From Lunularia cruciata (Eukaryota; Streptophyta; Marchantiopsida; Lunulariales; Lunulariaceae), in contig OX419756.1 in assembly GCA_948567375.1 (NCBI GenBank), positions 39,410,552 through 39,474,551 on the forward strand: DNA of 64,000 nucleotides, in the 5' to 3' direction. A program made the translations under genes and the position numbers. The notes below the pieces were generated by a model, which worked only from the letters and a program-made list of their open reading frames with translations, did no database searches and was not told the DNA's origin. This document shows, piece by piece, positions 47,971 through 62,864 of this stretch; position 1 is the first letter of the stretch; each line of letters begins with the position of its first letter.

Positions 47971-49665
47971 AGTGAGGCTAAGATCGCTTCCAAGCCCACT
48001 GTGAAGTCAATCTCGATCCAAATAAATCTTTTCCATCCTTTACCAATATCTGCAACAAATTTTCGAAGAAGGCTGCACCTGGACTAAAACCGGCCGACAG
48101 TATTTGTACAGAACCCTTTCAACATTTACCCGGCATATATCTCTCGGCTTAAAAGAACCCTGCACCCATGAGTCCACAATCGGGATAATTTAGGATATAT
48201 GTGCTAATCTCTTCATCATATCACAATTCCGCGTTTCTTAACTACAATACCTTGCCATCTCTATAGTATCCCCAACGACAATACCATTCAGGACACAATG
48301 AATAGCTTCCCTAGCAACAACTAGATACCACAGAGTTTTAATAGTCCTTGCTATATGTCCTAAATTGAAATAAAGTATTACTGAAGAACGGCAGAGATGG
48401 ACCATCTGTACACGTGATCATCAGCCTTCATTCCACAGAAAGCTATTCGACAAAAGTAGCAACTGAAAGAACAGACGGCCCCCATCTGTACGAAATTCTC
48501 CAAAGTAAGCAACCGTCTGAGTTATTTAACTTCGATCTCTCAAGAAGTCTTTCCTTTCCGTAATCTCCAAACTCCTTCAATTGTTGCTAACCTGATTGTC
48601 ATCTACACCAACTCCCGAGTTCCACTTCGACTTCGAATTCCATCCCTCGTTCAAGAAGCGGACGTCGATTAAGTCACCCTGACGATAATCTGTAGTTCAT
48701 TCGTTCAGAACTGTCACAAAAGTTTCAGCAACCGCAAAGTTATACATGAATCGGCAGCGGGGCCAACTGAAATTCTTGATTGCATTCTATTCTCATTCCC
48801 TTCCTCAACTTTGAGTTTCCAAAGAAGATCTTTGCGGGTTAGATGTGGCCGCGTACACACAGATGATGAAGAACGAAGAAGAGGAGGAAGAAGAGCATGC
48901 CGTGTTCTTGGAGTCAAAAGGTCCTCGTTCACACAGGCAGTTCTCCCAACCCTCGATCGGGGGACATTTAGTCGCCAAATGTCTTTGACATTTCGGACAA
49001 GTGGCCACTGGCGGGAAAGTGGACCAAAATTTGGTGGTTGAATTTACAATTTAAGCCAAATTTATAATTCGAGCTTCGTTTGGTTTAAATTGCAGTTTCA
49101 GATGTGTACACGAAATGGTCAAGATGGAGGATAAAACTTGTATAGTTCTGACAAAAGTTCGTGATAAAGTCTTTAGAAAAATCTAGTAGACTCTTGAGAC
49201 CATCAATTCAACCTCTACAATAAGACAATGAACTATTTATCACTTACATTATTACCAAATTAGCAAGTCAATTTAATTTTAACAATTTTAATTTGAAGCT
49301 AGCTAGAAACACCTCATACTATTGACTTATTAATATGAACTTAGGTAGAATGCATTTGAAAAGGAAATGAAAAAAAGCTGAGCCTGAATATCTGGATCAG
49401 GACAAACCTACCAAGATTCAAACCTATTCAATATGGATGAGTTTATATATCAGGTCGCTCTTCATAAATCCAACAAGGGAAAAAGAATTATGATACATTC
49501 TATAAATTATCTAAGACTTACATTACGAATAAACTGAAACAAATTCAACCACTAGTTCAAAATACATTCTACACTAGTTCCACAAGCAAGATTGGATCAA
49601 GGCACTAGCAATATTCATTCTAAAGAATACTAGTAGTAAATACAAGTGAACAAGGTTTTAATATA
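47971..49665. other. PUB62-like promoter side, no gene
   Basis: Leader and promoter of the PUB62-like gene. A GC-richer patch at 48800-49020 is open on the minus strand with a cysteine-containing start (TCPKCQRHLATKCPP), but it has no ATG and no splice link to the gene. The part from 49030 is AT-rich and featureless. Confidence 0.4.
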
Positions 49666-49671
49666 GAAAAG

Positions 49672-49810
49672 AGAGGCGACCGCGTAGGAAAAACGAAGGA
49701 TTGGAAGACCCCATCAAGCCGTACAAGGGAGAGAAAAAAAGTAACATGGGGCTAAGCCCCAATAATATATATAATTGGGGCTATATATATATATATATAT
49801 ATATATAATG
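49672..49810 (+). repeat. Module D copy and (TA)n microsatellite
   Basis: Module D (AAGACCCCATCAAGCCGTAC and TGGGGCTAAGCCCCA) runs to about 49765. It is followed by a repeated TTGGGGCTATA word and a TA dinucleotide run at 49783-49806. Confidence 0.8.
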
Positions 49811-50520
49811 GAAGAAAACTTTGAGCGATTTCCAAGTTGTCTTAGAACATATGATGAGACAGTTACACGCGTGATGGACCATGTAGACCTTGCATCTGAA
49901 CTTGCTGTATCAACTGAAAGGTGTGTAGACAAAGATAATCTTACTCGAGTATTTGTTCCGCGACTTTGAGGTAGTTGTCTTTATTTTAAGGAATTCGGGA
50001 ATGCAGGTGACAGAAAGGCACGCCGGGAGTGACAATCTATGCCACAAATTGTGTCAGATTGGATGTACTATACCCATTTCGCGCCTTACATGGAGATATC
50101 GCAATATTTGTTGAGAGCCTTGAGAAGAACTCTCATGGGTAAGGCAAGTTTATTGTGTGAAGTTTGTCAACTTCAGATCACAACCACAAATTTCATAATT
50201 ATACTTCGGAAAGAGTGCAGCAGACCAAATTAAAAGTCGACTAACGTGTACTAAACTTTCGACGGACTGTTTTGATTATCAGAATGAATTGGTGATACAG
50301 ACTTACGGCACAAACTTGGTCTCTTTCGCAGATATGCTCCTTTTACTTTTAGCTAGGATTCTGCTACTCAAATGTCAAGCTTCATAGCATACCTTCGCTG
50401 ATCATCGTGGCCAAGGTACTATGACAAGTATTAAGGAAATCTACACCTGCTCCAGTTGCTCGTGTACTCTACAATGAAAAGCAGATCTAATAAAACTACA
50501 GTAGTACCTAGAACGTTAAC
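49811..50520. other. Unrecognised stretch downstream of SKL2
   Basis: Two short plus-strand open frames (49808-49969 and 50039-50233) look mildly protein-like, the first with EENFERFPSCLRTYDE, but I recognise neither. They could be remnants of a gene broken by the adjacent module D insertion. Confidence 0.25.
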
Positions 50521-53076
50521 CTACAGCGCCATAGATCCTGCTTGCATTTGTTTGTCCTGTGGACTATTTGGATCCCAACCAGGTGGCATAATTTCTGGCC
50601 AGTCTCCTCGGCAACCCAGTCGTACGTAAAGACTTTTCTTCCCTGAAAGAAGAGTAACAGACAAAGTGTGGCCTGCCATCAAATTCTTGAATTGCAACAG
50701 CGGATGCTGACAGTTTAGAAGGACCAGGTTTGAACTCTTAACACGTATCATGCAAACCAACTATGCACGAGATATACAAGATCCTTCATCAACCAGATCC
50801 ACCTAAACCAACCGAATACAGATACATCTATGAGTAGATGGTTACACTCAGCACCGATGAAGTTTTTCGGGCATTTACCTGGTAGGTCCTTCTCTGCATC
50901 TAGAAGGTACTTCAACGCTTTAAGAGCTCCCTCAGATGTCGGCCGAACAGCGTCAACGTCCCAACCAGATAACGCCACGACAACGTCTGCATTGGAATAA
51001 GTCTGCGAGCCCTCTTGTTTCGCCTTCACAACTTCTTCCTTAGCTGAGTCCTCATCTGTGAAAACATTGCAACTTCTGTAAGACACTCTAGTAGAAAGCT
51101 TGACCCTGATTTGGTACCTAACCGCCGGCACTTGGCTTTCTATTGTGAGTGAAGTTGATTAATATCTATCCGTTGGAAAATTATCATGTTGTACCTTGAG
51201 CCCGACTTTGAGATAACCAGATGGTGAAGCCAGAATGGAGGCCTTTCCAACCATCTTGACGTGTCGCAGCACCGCTGATTCCTCCAAGAGTTCCTACGAC
51301 TAATCTCACATGCCTGTCATTGCTCATACGTGTTCAGGATTTGAGAAGTGACGAGAAAAAGTGATGTACAAAACCCATAAATAAGTAAGGCTGTAAATCT
51401 CAGACCTGACAATCGAGTGCCCGGCAAAACTCTCCCTTCTATCGAATTCCTACTTCACTGATACATCCGAGCAAGGTCCAACTATCTATCTGACCGTCAG
51501 ATATCTATCATGTCTCACTGGCTCTTGGCAACTTTACAAACTAGTATTGTGTATTTCTGTGATAAATTAGATATACCACAAAAATGATGTAATAGAAGGG
51601 GAGGAGGAGACATCTTAACTGGCTCAGAGAATTGATTACTGCTCCTTCGGCTCTGGCAACAGCTTCTTCTCCCTCCTCTGAAGATACTGCACTTTCAGAC
51701 ATTCTTGTGAGAAGTTGGATATCCAGATTGACGCCTTCATGAAAAATTGGACCGTTAAACAGCTGCACCAAGTGTTGAAAGCTATATAGTTGCCAGTATA
51801 ATTTAGTTAACATTAAGGTATAACTTACTCTGACTGACAGACGCCTTTGCAATTTCCTCAATCAATGTTTGAGTCCTTAAAGGAACATACCTGGAAAGAA
51901 AACGAGAAGTTTGATTCAGTCATCCAACCCGGCAATTTCATGTTCAAAATCTCTCAAAAAGTATAATTGCTACATTCCTAGAGAACAGGTAACAAACACG
52001 GTCCTAAATAAACACGGTCAGAAACAAAATTGAAAACATACTCCAAGCCTGCAGCTAGCTCTTCTGCGACAGCCCAGTTCACATCAGTTGACTCTCCTAC
52101 AATGTAAACTGATGCTCCCTTAAGCTGTGATGCAACACCCTTGGCTAAAGAGTCCCATGCTTGCACCAAATCTGGCCACAACTGTTCCCTGTCGGCCTTC
52201 TGGAGACTCAGAACAACCTCCGTCTCATCCACAAACCTGGCACAAACAACATTCTCTACATAAATACATAAATAGTTCGTAACCGAAGTGTGACAGCTCT
52301 TCGATCATCAAACCTCAGCGAAATATAGAGAAATTTGGACCAAACTTAACATGTATGAGTAGAAGAAAATCAAGCGAAAAGACATCACATGGTGCGTGAA
52401 GGACCGGGACAAACCACACAGTCTCATGGGGTTGAATGCGGCCGTAAAGGGAGCTCGCATTTAGTAAGATCTGCACACCCTGTGGTGTCTGGACTCCGAC
52501 GCACAGAGATGTCGGTTGTGTATCGACTGCTACATATCTCGCTGTATATTGAGCAGCACCATCCTTAACCGGTGGGAGCGCCACCCGCACCTCCAAATTC
52601 CCTCCTTCTTCATGGAACTGGAATTGGAGGTCAACACTTTTTCACCTTAAAAAGCACTCCTCTCCATGATTTTAGAAATTCTTCACTTATCAATGGACAT
52701 CACTGTTCTTATTTCCAGAGCGTACTCAGAGAGAACTCTAATTTTATCACTTCCTTTCTGCACTTCAAACCATTCAACACGAACAAGAATACAAAAATAC
52801 CTCGTAATTCACACCCTTCTCTAGCGCCAAAACCTCACCACTTGATATCCGCTTCTCCTCTGTGTTCCATCGCACACAACGGGTAGAAAAATTCCCGAAT
52901 TTTATCAAAGCTCCAAAATCCCCCCCGCGCACGAACGATGAAGAGCTCAAAGACAGCGAGAATGAGGAGCTGCTGCACGCAACAGGAGATCTTCGAGACG
53001 ATGCCGTCGAAAATTCCCTATCTAAAAATCGACTTGAAACCGCCGCAGCAGCAGTGAGGCATTTTGCCGAAGCCAT
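50521..53076 (-). CDS. SKL2: Shikimate-kinase-like protein 2 (inactive), plastid
   Basis: Exons: 53076..52801, 52617..52415, 52236..52042, 51890..51829, 51686..51620, 51313..51195, 51055..50879 and 50642..50521; 406 residues, phases consistent. The serine- and alanine-rich N-terminus looks like a plastid transit peptide. A second ATG at 53091 would add five residues; I chose 53076 for its ATGGCT context. The middle part (VRVALPP to HETVWFV) resembles the CS/p23-like segment of SKL2. The kinase-like domain follows (YIVGESTDVNWAVAEELA). Where true shikimate kinases have the GKT of the P-loop this protein has VNW, so nucleotide binding of the usual kind is lost, as expected for SKL2. The C-terminus (GKKSLYVRLGCRGDWP and PPGWDP) is typical of the family. 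The cellular role is poorly known. Confidence 0.88.
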
Positions 53077-53743
53077 ACAATTGCTCCACATTTTTCTCGC
53101 CCCACCTGAGAGGCTTCTTTCTAATTGCTATCGAACATCCACTATTCAGCCATATCCTTTCACAGGGGAAGGAAAGGGAAAGAATCTTCAAGGCATCTAT
53201 ATCCATGAACTCCACCGGTTAACGTGGTAGTGTATCCGGGGCCAACCTTGAACATTTCAGACATGTCCATCCACTGGGGAAAGGATGGAACATTCGAGGA
53301 TCTACGCTGTAGGTCCAACTTACGTGGTTAACCTCAAAGCTACAGGAACCACCCTAACCCAGTTTTCTGAGAATCCCCACAAAGTGTGAAATGCATTCCG
53401 GCTGATTTTGGGTATCCTGGTGTCCAGAGGGTTTTCTTACGGATCAAACTTTGCTCCTAAAACCTGCTAAGATTCTCGAATATATCCCGTGAAATATGGT
53501 AACAGCCGGTGGTTCCATTACTTAACCGGGAGACGAATACCGGGGAATGGCATTGAACGCAGTGGATACTTTACGCATAGTACGTATTCTACCACGTAGG
53601 GGCCGAACAATAGATCGGTACTCGAAGGAGGAAGACAATGTGAGGCACTTCATTCTCCGGAAGATTTTCTGTCTCTCTTACTCTCACAGTTCGATTTGGT
53701 GGTGGTGTTTGGAAAGACGGAGGAGAGCAAGTGAGTGTCAACG
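53077..53743. promoter_or_regulatory. Shared upstream region of SKL2 and NDUFS6
   Basis: SKL2 (-) and NDUFS6 (+) start 667 bp apart and point away from each other, so this stretch must hold both promoters and leaders. I see no clear TATA element for either gene. Confidence 0.5.
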
Positions 53744-54127
53744 ATGTCGAAGACACAGCTTGCATTTCGGCTGTTGCGGACGGGTTTGGCCCGCTGTGCA
53801 CCAGGCCCAGATTTTGCTGGAAAGGGAAGAATGGGGTCGTATCAACTCATGAATGCGAGGAGGATGGCACACACTGAGAATTTGCCTATTGATAGCCAGC
53901 ACACCGCGAAGTGGATGACTAACTACGATAAAAAGTCACCGATGGAGCTGATTAATGAGATAGAACCTATCGCGGTTCATGCTCGGGTCGTGGCATGCGA
54001 AGGAGGAAGAGATCCAGCTCTGGGGCACCCGATCGAGTACATTTCCTTAGATCTTGGCGAACCGGCGGTGTGCAAATATTGTGGACTAAGATATGTTCAA
54101 GTTGAAGGTTACCACGGAGGTCATTAA
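53744..54127 (+). CDS. NDUFS6: Complex I 13-kDa zinc-binding subunit
   Basis: A single exon encodes 127 residues from the ATG at 53744 (the frame is open slightly further upstream but only with a GTG). NDUFS6 is an accessory subunit of the peripheral arm of mitochondrial NADH dehydrogenase, needed late in assembly. The N-terminus is basic and lacks acidic residues up to D23, as in a mitochondrial presequence. The conserved C-terminal zinc site is intact: C85, H95, C110 and C113 in the pattern ACEGGRDPALGHP then VCKYCGLRY. The domain ends in HGGH. Lack of introns within the coding part contrasts with its neighbours; the AG at 54479-54480 after a pyrimidine run may be a 3' UTR splice site. Confidence 0.95.
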   Translation: MSKTQLAFRLLRTGLARCAPGPDFAGKGRMGSYQLMNARRMAHTENLPIDSQHTAKWMTNYDKKSPMELINEIEPIAVHARVVACEGGRDPALGHPIEYISLDLGEPAVCKYCGLRYVQVEGYHGGH

Positions 54128-55790
54128 GGAAGGATTGAATTTCAAGGCAGTGTAAGCTTCTTTACATTTTCTCCTAGAAACTTTAGAGAAGTTGTGAAGA
54201 GATAGAACCCTATCTAAGTCATGTGAATTTTGCTGCATACCGCAAATTGGACCGCAAATTTTGAGGAATTTGTGCACAACCTACGATATTTTGATTGAAC
54301 TGTTCGACCTTTAGGAAACCCTTGTAGGATTGCTTACTTTTAAGTGATAATTCTACTCTGTTCGGTAGATTATATCTTTGTGTTCCAAATCACGTAGACA
54401 TCCAGTGTGCTCAAGTGACGGTGTGCTAGTTTCAACGGAACCTTTGGGCTCTTCTTTCAACTTTTTTGTTTGTCAATGCAGGTGCGACATGGGTGTTGCA
54501 GGGTTCGAATAGTACTTCTGTTGCCAACTCTCGTACTCCCGTTCTGTGACGACCTTCAAGCAGGGAAATGAAGTGCACGGTTTCATTGGTCTGCTAGGGT
54601 CCTGAGTCGCATGGAAACAGAGTGATTGGTCACAGTCTTGGACACCGAAGTTTGGGATTACAGGAGAACATTTCTCGGAACATGTAATTACAAAAGTAAT
54701 AAGCTACTTGGGAGCTTTTTGTTCCCCTCCCGACCGAGGGATGGGGCTTCCATAAATATGATCTCAAGAAGGCATTTCAGTCATCAGTCTAGCTATAGGA
54801 ATTTAGACGATCCTAATTCCTTTTTCCAGAACAGTAGAAGCTTTGAAATGGATTCTCTTTGCCAACCACCTGCAGAAAGTTCTTGGGTTTCATTCGATAG
54901 AGCTGAACTATTGCGTGATTGCAGTTGTGTCAGATCCAGTTGTAAAATCAGGGGAGCTAAATACCCACAACAGTTGCCAATTCAGGTTCTCAACTCTTTC
55001 AGTATTTTGAGAGAGCCTTCTCGTACAGTGCAGTAGGCCACTTTTCCTTTCATATATGTGATCATCATGTTCTGTCTCTGCATCTTGATCTTGCCCTCCA
55101 AGCTGGAAGGCTTATGTGAAAGCAGTAAGAAGTCTTCTTTTTGCTGGACTGGTTTAAATAATCAAGCGAGCTCAAGTTCGAGAAACCAACGTCAATGTAT
55201 AATTTGGATATGATATAAGAAGCTCGTTGGCTTATCTGAAAGCAGAGGATGAGATTGCGATCGTTGAGTCTTCCTGAGTTTTGAAAGGGAAGAATGGGGG
55301 CGCTTGAGTACGGCAATAATTTTGAGTAGTACCAACAATCATAGGGTTTTATTTGGTAGAGCGTAAGTAGCATCTGTGAAACTCTTAGACATCACATGGA
55401 GATCATCTCAATCACTAAACTTCTGAAAGCCGTTCTTATATGCAATAAATGGAGGCAAATAGCAATTTAAGATGTAGGCCCACAACTTGCAGTGTAGGGG
55501 AGAAACTGAGAATCATTTGACTCAGGCACTTGATTTTGACACAAGTACTTGATATCCTGATTTGACTGCATTCAAACAGGGATGAAGTTTCACTGTATCT
55601 CGGGTCAGGATTCAATATGTGCACAACGCAGAATTACGTATAATTGATACGCTTTTTAATAAACTCGATTGTGTTTTGTAAACATGTCGAGTTCTGTGGC
55701 ATCCGCTTGTATCATCCGTCTGCAGGGATACATGCAGGAACTCAAATCAGAAACTCCAATTTGCCTTACTTATCCGTCCGCGGCATGTTC
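54128..55790. other. NDUFS6 3' region, no further gene
   Basis: Probable 3' untranslated region and intergenic DNA. A 136-codon open frame at 54626-55036 (+) starts with TTG and has no recognisable domain, so I treat it as non-coding. Confidence 0.4.
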
Positions 55791-56141
55791 TCATTGTTTC
55801 CGCCGCTCCTCCTTAATATTTCCATTGTTAACCTTTAGACCAGTGGAGGTTGTCAATGGGGAAGTGGCCACTTTAAACAACGTTTTGCCCTTAGTGAACT
55901 TCTTCGCTTTCTTCACATGGTTGTTTCTTCCACCCTCGGAGGTCGTCGAGGAGGTAAGCTTCTTCTTACCACCTTTGGATTCAGGAGGTTCCGATTTCTT
56001 CCCACCTTTAGCTTCTGGAGGTTTCGACCTATTTCGCTGGTTGACTTTGATCGTCCGTTCTTGTACTAGCTCAATCTTTTCGACTTTGCGTCCTTGTAAC
56101 TTCCATATATGCCGACCGGCTCTGCCCTGGTTTCCTCCCAT
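55791..56141 (-). CDS. Hypothetical small basic protein
   Basis: An ATG-initiated frame of 116 codons with strongly biased composition: lysine-, glycine-, serine- and threonine-rich. It contains a near-duplicated block (KPPEAKGGKKSEPPESKGGKK) and basic segments such as NNHVKKAKKFTKGK. I recognise no family. The composition is unlike random sequence here, and the opposite strand is also open, which is a caution. It may be a lineage-specific nuclear or RNA-binding protein, or chance. Confidence 0.4.
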   Translation of the reverse strand: MGGNQGRAGRHIWKLQGRKVEKIELVQERTIKVNQRNRSKPPEAKGGKKSEPPESKGGKKKLTSSTTSEGGRNNHVKKAKKFTKGKTLFKVATSPLTTSTGLKVNNGNIKEERRKQ

Positions 56142-57309
56142 GAGAATAATTGATGAAGCTGGATCGTTGAAGAACTATCACTTCTAGTAAGCGATATCTG
56201 TGCAGCCTCCGGTTAGATATGGCATACGACAAGACAGTCAAATGACCCAGGAAAAGATACTCACTAGTAATAGAGGTGGCGAAGTGCATAGGCAGAACTG
56301 AAGCTCCGATACTTATACCAAGTTTCTAACTAGCAGACTGCCTTGAGCTGGCGCGGTAAGAACGGATACCATGACGTTATGATTGGTTTTGCTTGACTCA
56401 CTGAAAGCCCGTTGATTGTAGCATTCAAACCCCGAGAACTTCAAAATCTTTGGAGGCCACCGCTCCTCATAATGCGTGGATTCGCCTTGATTCCGGTTCA
56501 CTCGAAACAGATTATGGATAATGGTGCGAGCCGTTAGTGCCCTATCTAGACTGCATGATGGAGCCGGTTTCAGTCTACATCCTACAGGAGAAACGGCTTT
56601 TGTAGCGAGAAGAACGTATTCCCCCAGGCTCAAAAACAAATTTCAAATGCTCTTTCTGAGGATACAGTTAAAGAACCATCTTCAAAGTAAAGAGACTCTC
56701 TTTCCTCTGAAATCTTACGGATAGATTTCCCTCTTCAGGCAGAACGAGATACAGAATCCCATCATTGAATTCCATGCAATCACATTCACAGTCCTGTCTG
56801 ACCTGTAGGACATCATGCTAAGGCGTACCATTAGCCTGGAAACCTCCGTTCGAGAAAAAATCCACCAACTCTATCTTTTGAATAGATTTTCACACATGCT
56901 GCAGTTTGATGAATCCAACACTTTGTTGATTATACGTGTAGTCGTTCGTGACTCAATGTTCCTAGCACCATCATACGTCACGGAGTTCCATTACACTCTA
57001 AAGCCTACTCTCTCAAATGTACAGTCAAGTGTAACACGATTGTTCAGTATCAAAGTAGGTATCTCAGTCCCGTACATCTCGTACTTCAATAGCCTATATT
57101 TACCCACATGACAACCACATGGAGGGCTTTCTCACTAACTCATCGAGAAATAAATTAACCCGCCACTGTAACACTAGTTAAATAAACCCCACATTCTCCT
57201 TAGCTCACGAACTAAACCGACCACCTCATTACATGGCTTTTTGTCTACATCCTGTCCTCTGTACATTTGATTTTTAGAATCCACTATACATAAACTTTCA
57301 ATAATTCAC
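56142..57309. other. Intergenic, nothing recognised
   Basis: Overlapping open frames on both strands (for example 56313-56639 minus and 56815-57111 plus) without domains. This includes the 3' flank of the reductase gene. Confidence 0.4.
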
Positions 57310-60594
<3,285 letters not shown>

Positions 60595-61760
60595 TCATCG
60601 ATCTCCACTTCCACCGGAACAAACCTGATACTGAACCTCCTCTGACAATCCAGTAATCCTCTTCCTCGTCCTTCTCGAACACTGCTCTTCGTCCTCCTCA
60701 ATCTGAAATTCACTCATTCCAAGAAAACTTTTCTCCTCCCTCCTCCTGGCTTCCCTTTCCTTCCTCTTCTCTGCAGCTTCTTCAGCTCCGTGTCAATCCC
60801 TTCCTCCAGCGCAGTCGACTCCAAATTTCTGTCTCTTGTGCCCCAACCCAATCCCCCTCTGTACAAAGAAAGAAGGTCCTCTTGTTCTCTTCTGCTCTGC
60901 AGATAGACCAACAAACCGTGTTTTCTGTCCATCATAGGCAAGCTCGCCAGTCTTCTTACTTTCCTTACTACAGTAGACATCGAGTGAGAGACCACGAACA
61001 ACGTCCGAAGAATTCCGGCACGCAGCCAACGCCCCCCGGTGTCCAGCTAGTTTTCGTGCGGCGAATCTTAGAATCCTCAAAGATTCTCAGGAATATCTTG
61101 TAAAGATCGGTAGCATACGGCCGATTTGGGGTTGCTGTTTCCAGGCGTAAATTCTAGAATATGCTTCAAACAAGTTAAGATTCTCGACTATAGGACGTAA
61201 ATCCTCATGATATCCGGCGGTTCCACTCATCGACCGTGGATTCGGGGCAGGTACGCCACCGGACCAGCAGTTAATTACCTTAATGCCACGGCACGCCAGA
61301 CGCGAGAAACCTCAGCAGCACGTGAAAGTCCACGCCTTGTACATCATGCGGTCTTTCTAGACCTCTCTCATCTCAAAGACACGGCTCCAGGGCTACTTTG
61401 GGGCCAGTCCTCGCTTCAGGAGGTTACGTTACGACTGCCCCACTACAAGGTGTAACTTAAGGATCACCCTTCTTGTTATCCTACGTGGTCGCCATTCTCT
61501 CTACTTCAGGACCATCTCAAGCTCAAGATCAAAGCATAACCCATAAGCTTTCTTCTGGCGAGGGTTCCAGGAAACCTTTAAACGAAAATTCAGTTGAAAT
61601 AACTGTTTCTGTAACAGCAAGACCCGACGCGTACAAGATAGGAAACCTCATCAAGGATAAAATAAATAGTATTAAGTTCTAATAGCATCGGAATGAGTGA
61701 GAAATTTCTCATTTTATCCTTCGAAAGTCAGAGCTATGTAAGTTAATTAGTATAAGTAAA
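60595..61760. other. MDAR leader and promoter side, no further gene
   Basis: Region 60595-61080 is GC-richer and open on the minus strand in two frames without an ATG in coding-like context; it is likely MDAR leader. No family was recognised in 61080-61760. Confidence 0.4.
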
Positions 61761-61764
61761 ACAA

Positions 61765-61870
61765 CAGAAAAGGACGACTGCGTACAAACACGACAAATGG
61801 GAAGACCAATCAAGCCGGACAAGGGTGAGACAAAATGGGTAAAATGGGGCTAAGCCCTAATAAAGTAGAT
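61765..61870 (+). repeat. Module D copy, diverged
   Basis: GGAAGACCAATCAAGCCGGA, AATGGGGCTAAGCCCTAATA and AGATATGAGAAA match the copies at 18360 and 49672. One arm of the palindrome has changed (GGGGCTAAGCCCT). Confidence 0.7.
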
Positions 61871-62034
61871 ATGAGAAATCTGCAATATTGCACCAATACT
61901 GCACCTAAGATATCTGAGCTATGCAAGTAATATTGTCTACAAACAACAAAAGCATCCGAAGAAGCATCATCTAGTGTAATTACTCTCCTATGGAAAGTAA
62001 TTTGCAGAGTAATGAACATCCGTTGTCTAAAATA

Positions 62035-62864
62035 TGTTACAAAGTATGAGAGTGAGAGTGGTACCCGTGGTGCCTAACATGAGAAGCTCTCATGCACTCA
62101 TTAACAAATGTGTCTAATGTCATGTCCATTGCTGAAATATTCCGAAGACAAGAAAGAGAAACACAAATTACACACTCAACATTTGGTGCCCCAAAAGAGC
62201 ATCTTCTCTTTATTATATAGACAAAGAGGATCTCCTCCAAGGAAGCTCCACCATAGAATTAGGCACACAAATAGATGACATGTCAACAAGCTCCACACTT
62301 GGATTACTTACTTGGATGGGTGGCATGTTGGTCTAGGTCCTATCTGGTTGGTCAAACAAGCTTTGACTGGAGAGAATCTTTTAGAGAATCTTCTTGTATG
62401 AGTCTCAGAATCACATGAGTAAGGTACCGTTGGAAAGCTCTCCACAAGACAAACCAAGGGGGAGGAAGGGCAGCCTATTCTCCTTTAGGGGGGGTGTTTG
62501 CATATTTTCAAGGCCTAATTCATCCGTTTAGGCCCTCCAAAATTGCCTTCAAAGATTTCAGGCATATTTCGGTTTGTACTCTATTAGTAGAAGTCTCCTT
62601 TTGGTGATACATCTTTCTGATCTGTTTAGTCCATCATTTGTAACATCCTTCCAGATGTTACCAACCAATTCTCACCTTTAAATTATATGTCCAGCTATTG
62701 GTTCTAAGGTTCTCAAGTTTATTTCGGTTTTTGCTCTATTTGTAGAAGTACTCTTTTGGTGATACTTCTATCTAATCGATTTTGACCATCATCTATAGCA
62801 TCATTCTAGATATTATCAAACCAAATTTCACATCTAGATCATATGGCTAGCTCTTGGTATTACA
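62035..62864 (-). mobile_element. 3' LTR of a Ty3/gypsy retrotransposon
   Basis: Read on the minus strand the LTR begins TGTAATACC at 62864, directly after a purine tract (AAAAGGAGAGAGATC, 62879-62865), and ends near 62035 in GTAACA. A TATA-like CTATATAATAAAG lies near 62215-62227. The right part holds a tandem pair of about 155-bp units. The left boundary is inferred from the TG...CA rule, as the partner LTR is outside the window. Confidence 0.7.

Noticed and set aside
48805-49008. Minus-strand frame starting with a zinc-knuckle-like TCPKCQ...CLC pattern
   Set aside because: It begins with GTG, has no ATG, turns into low-complexity serine, and does not connect to the downstream gene.
54626-55036. 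A 136-codon plus-strand ORF after NDUFS6
   Set aside because: It starts with TTG; no recognisable family; probably 3' UTR or intergenic.
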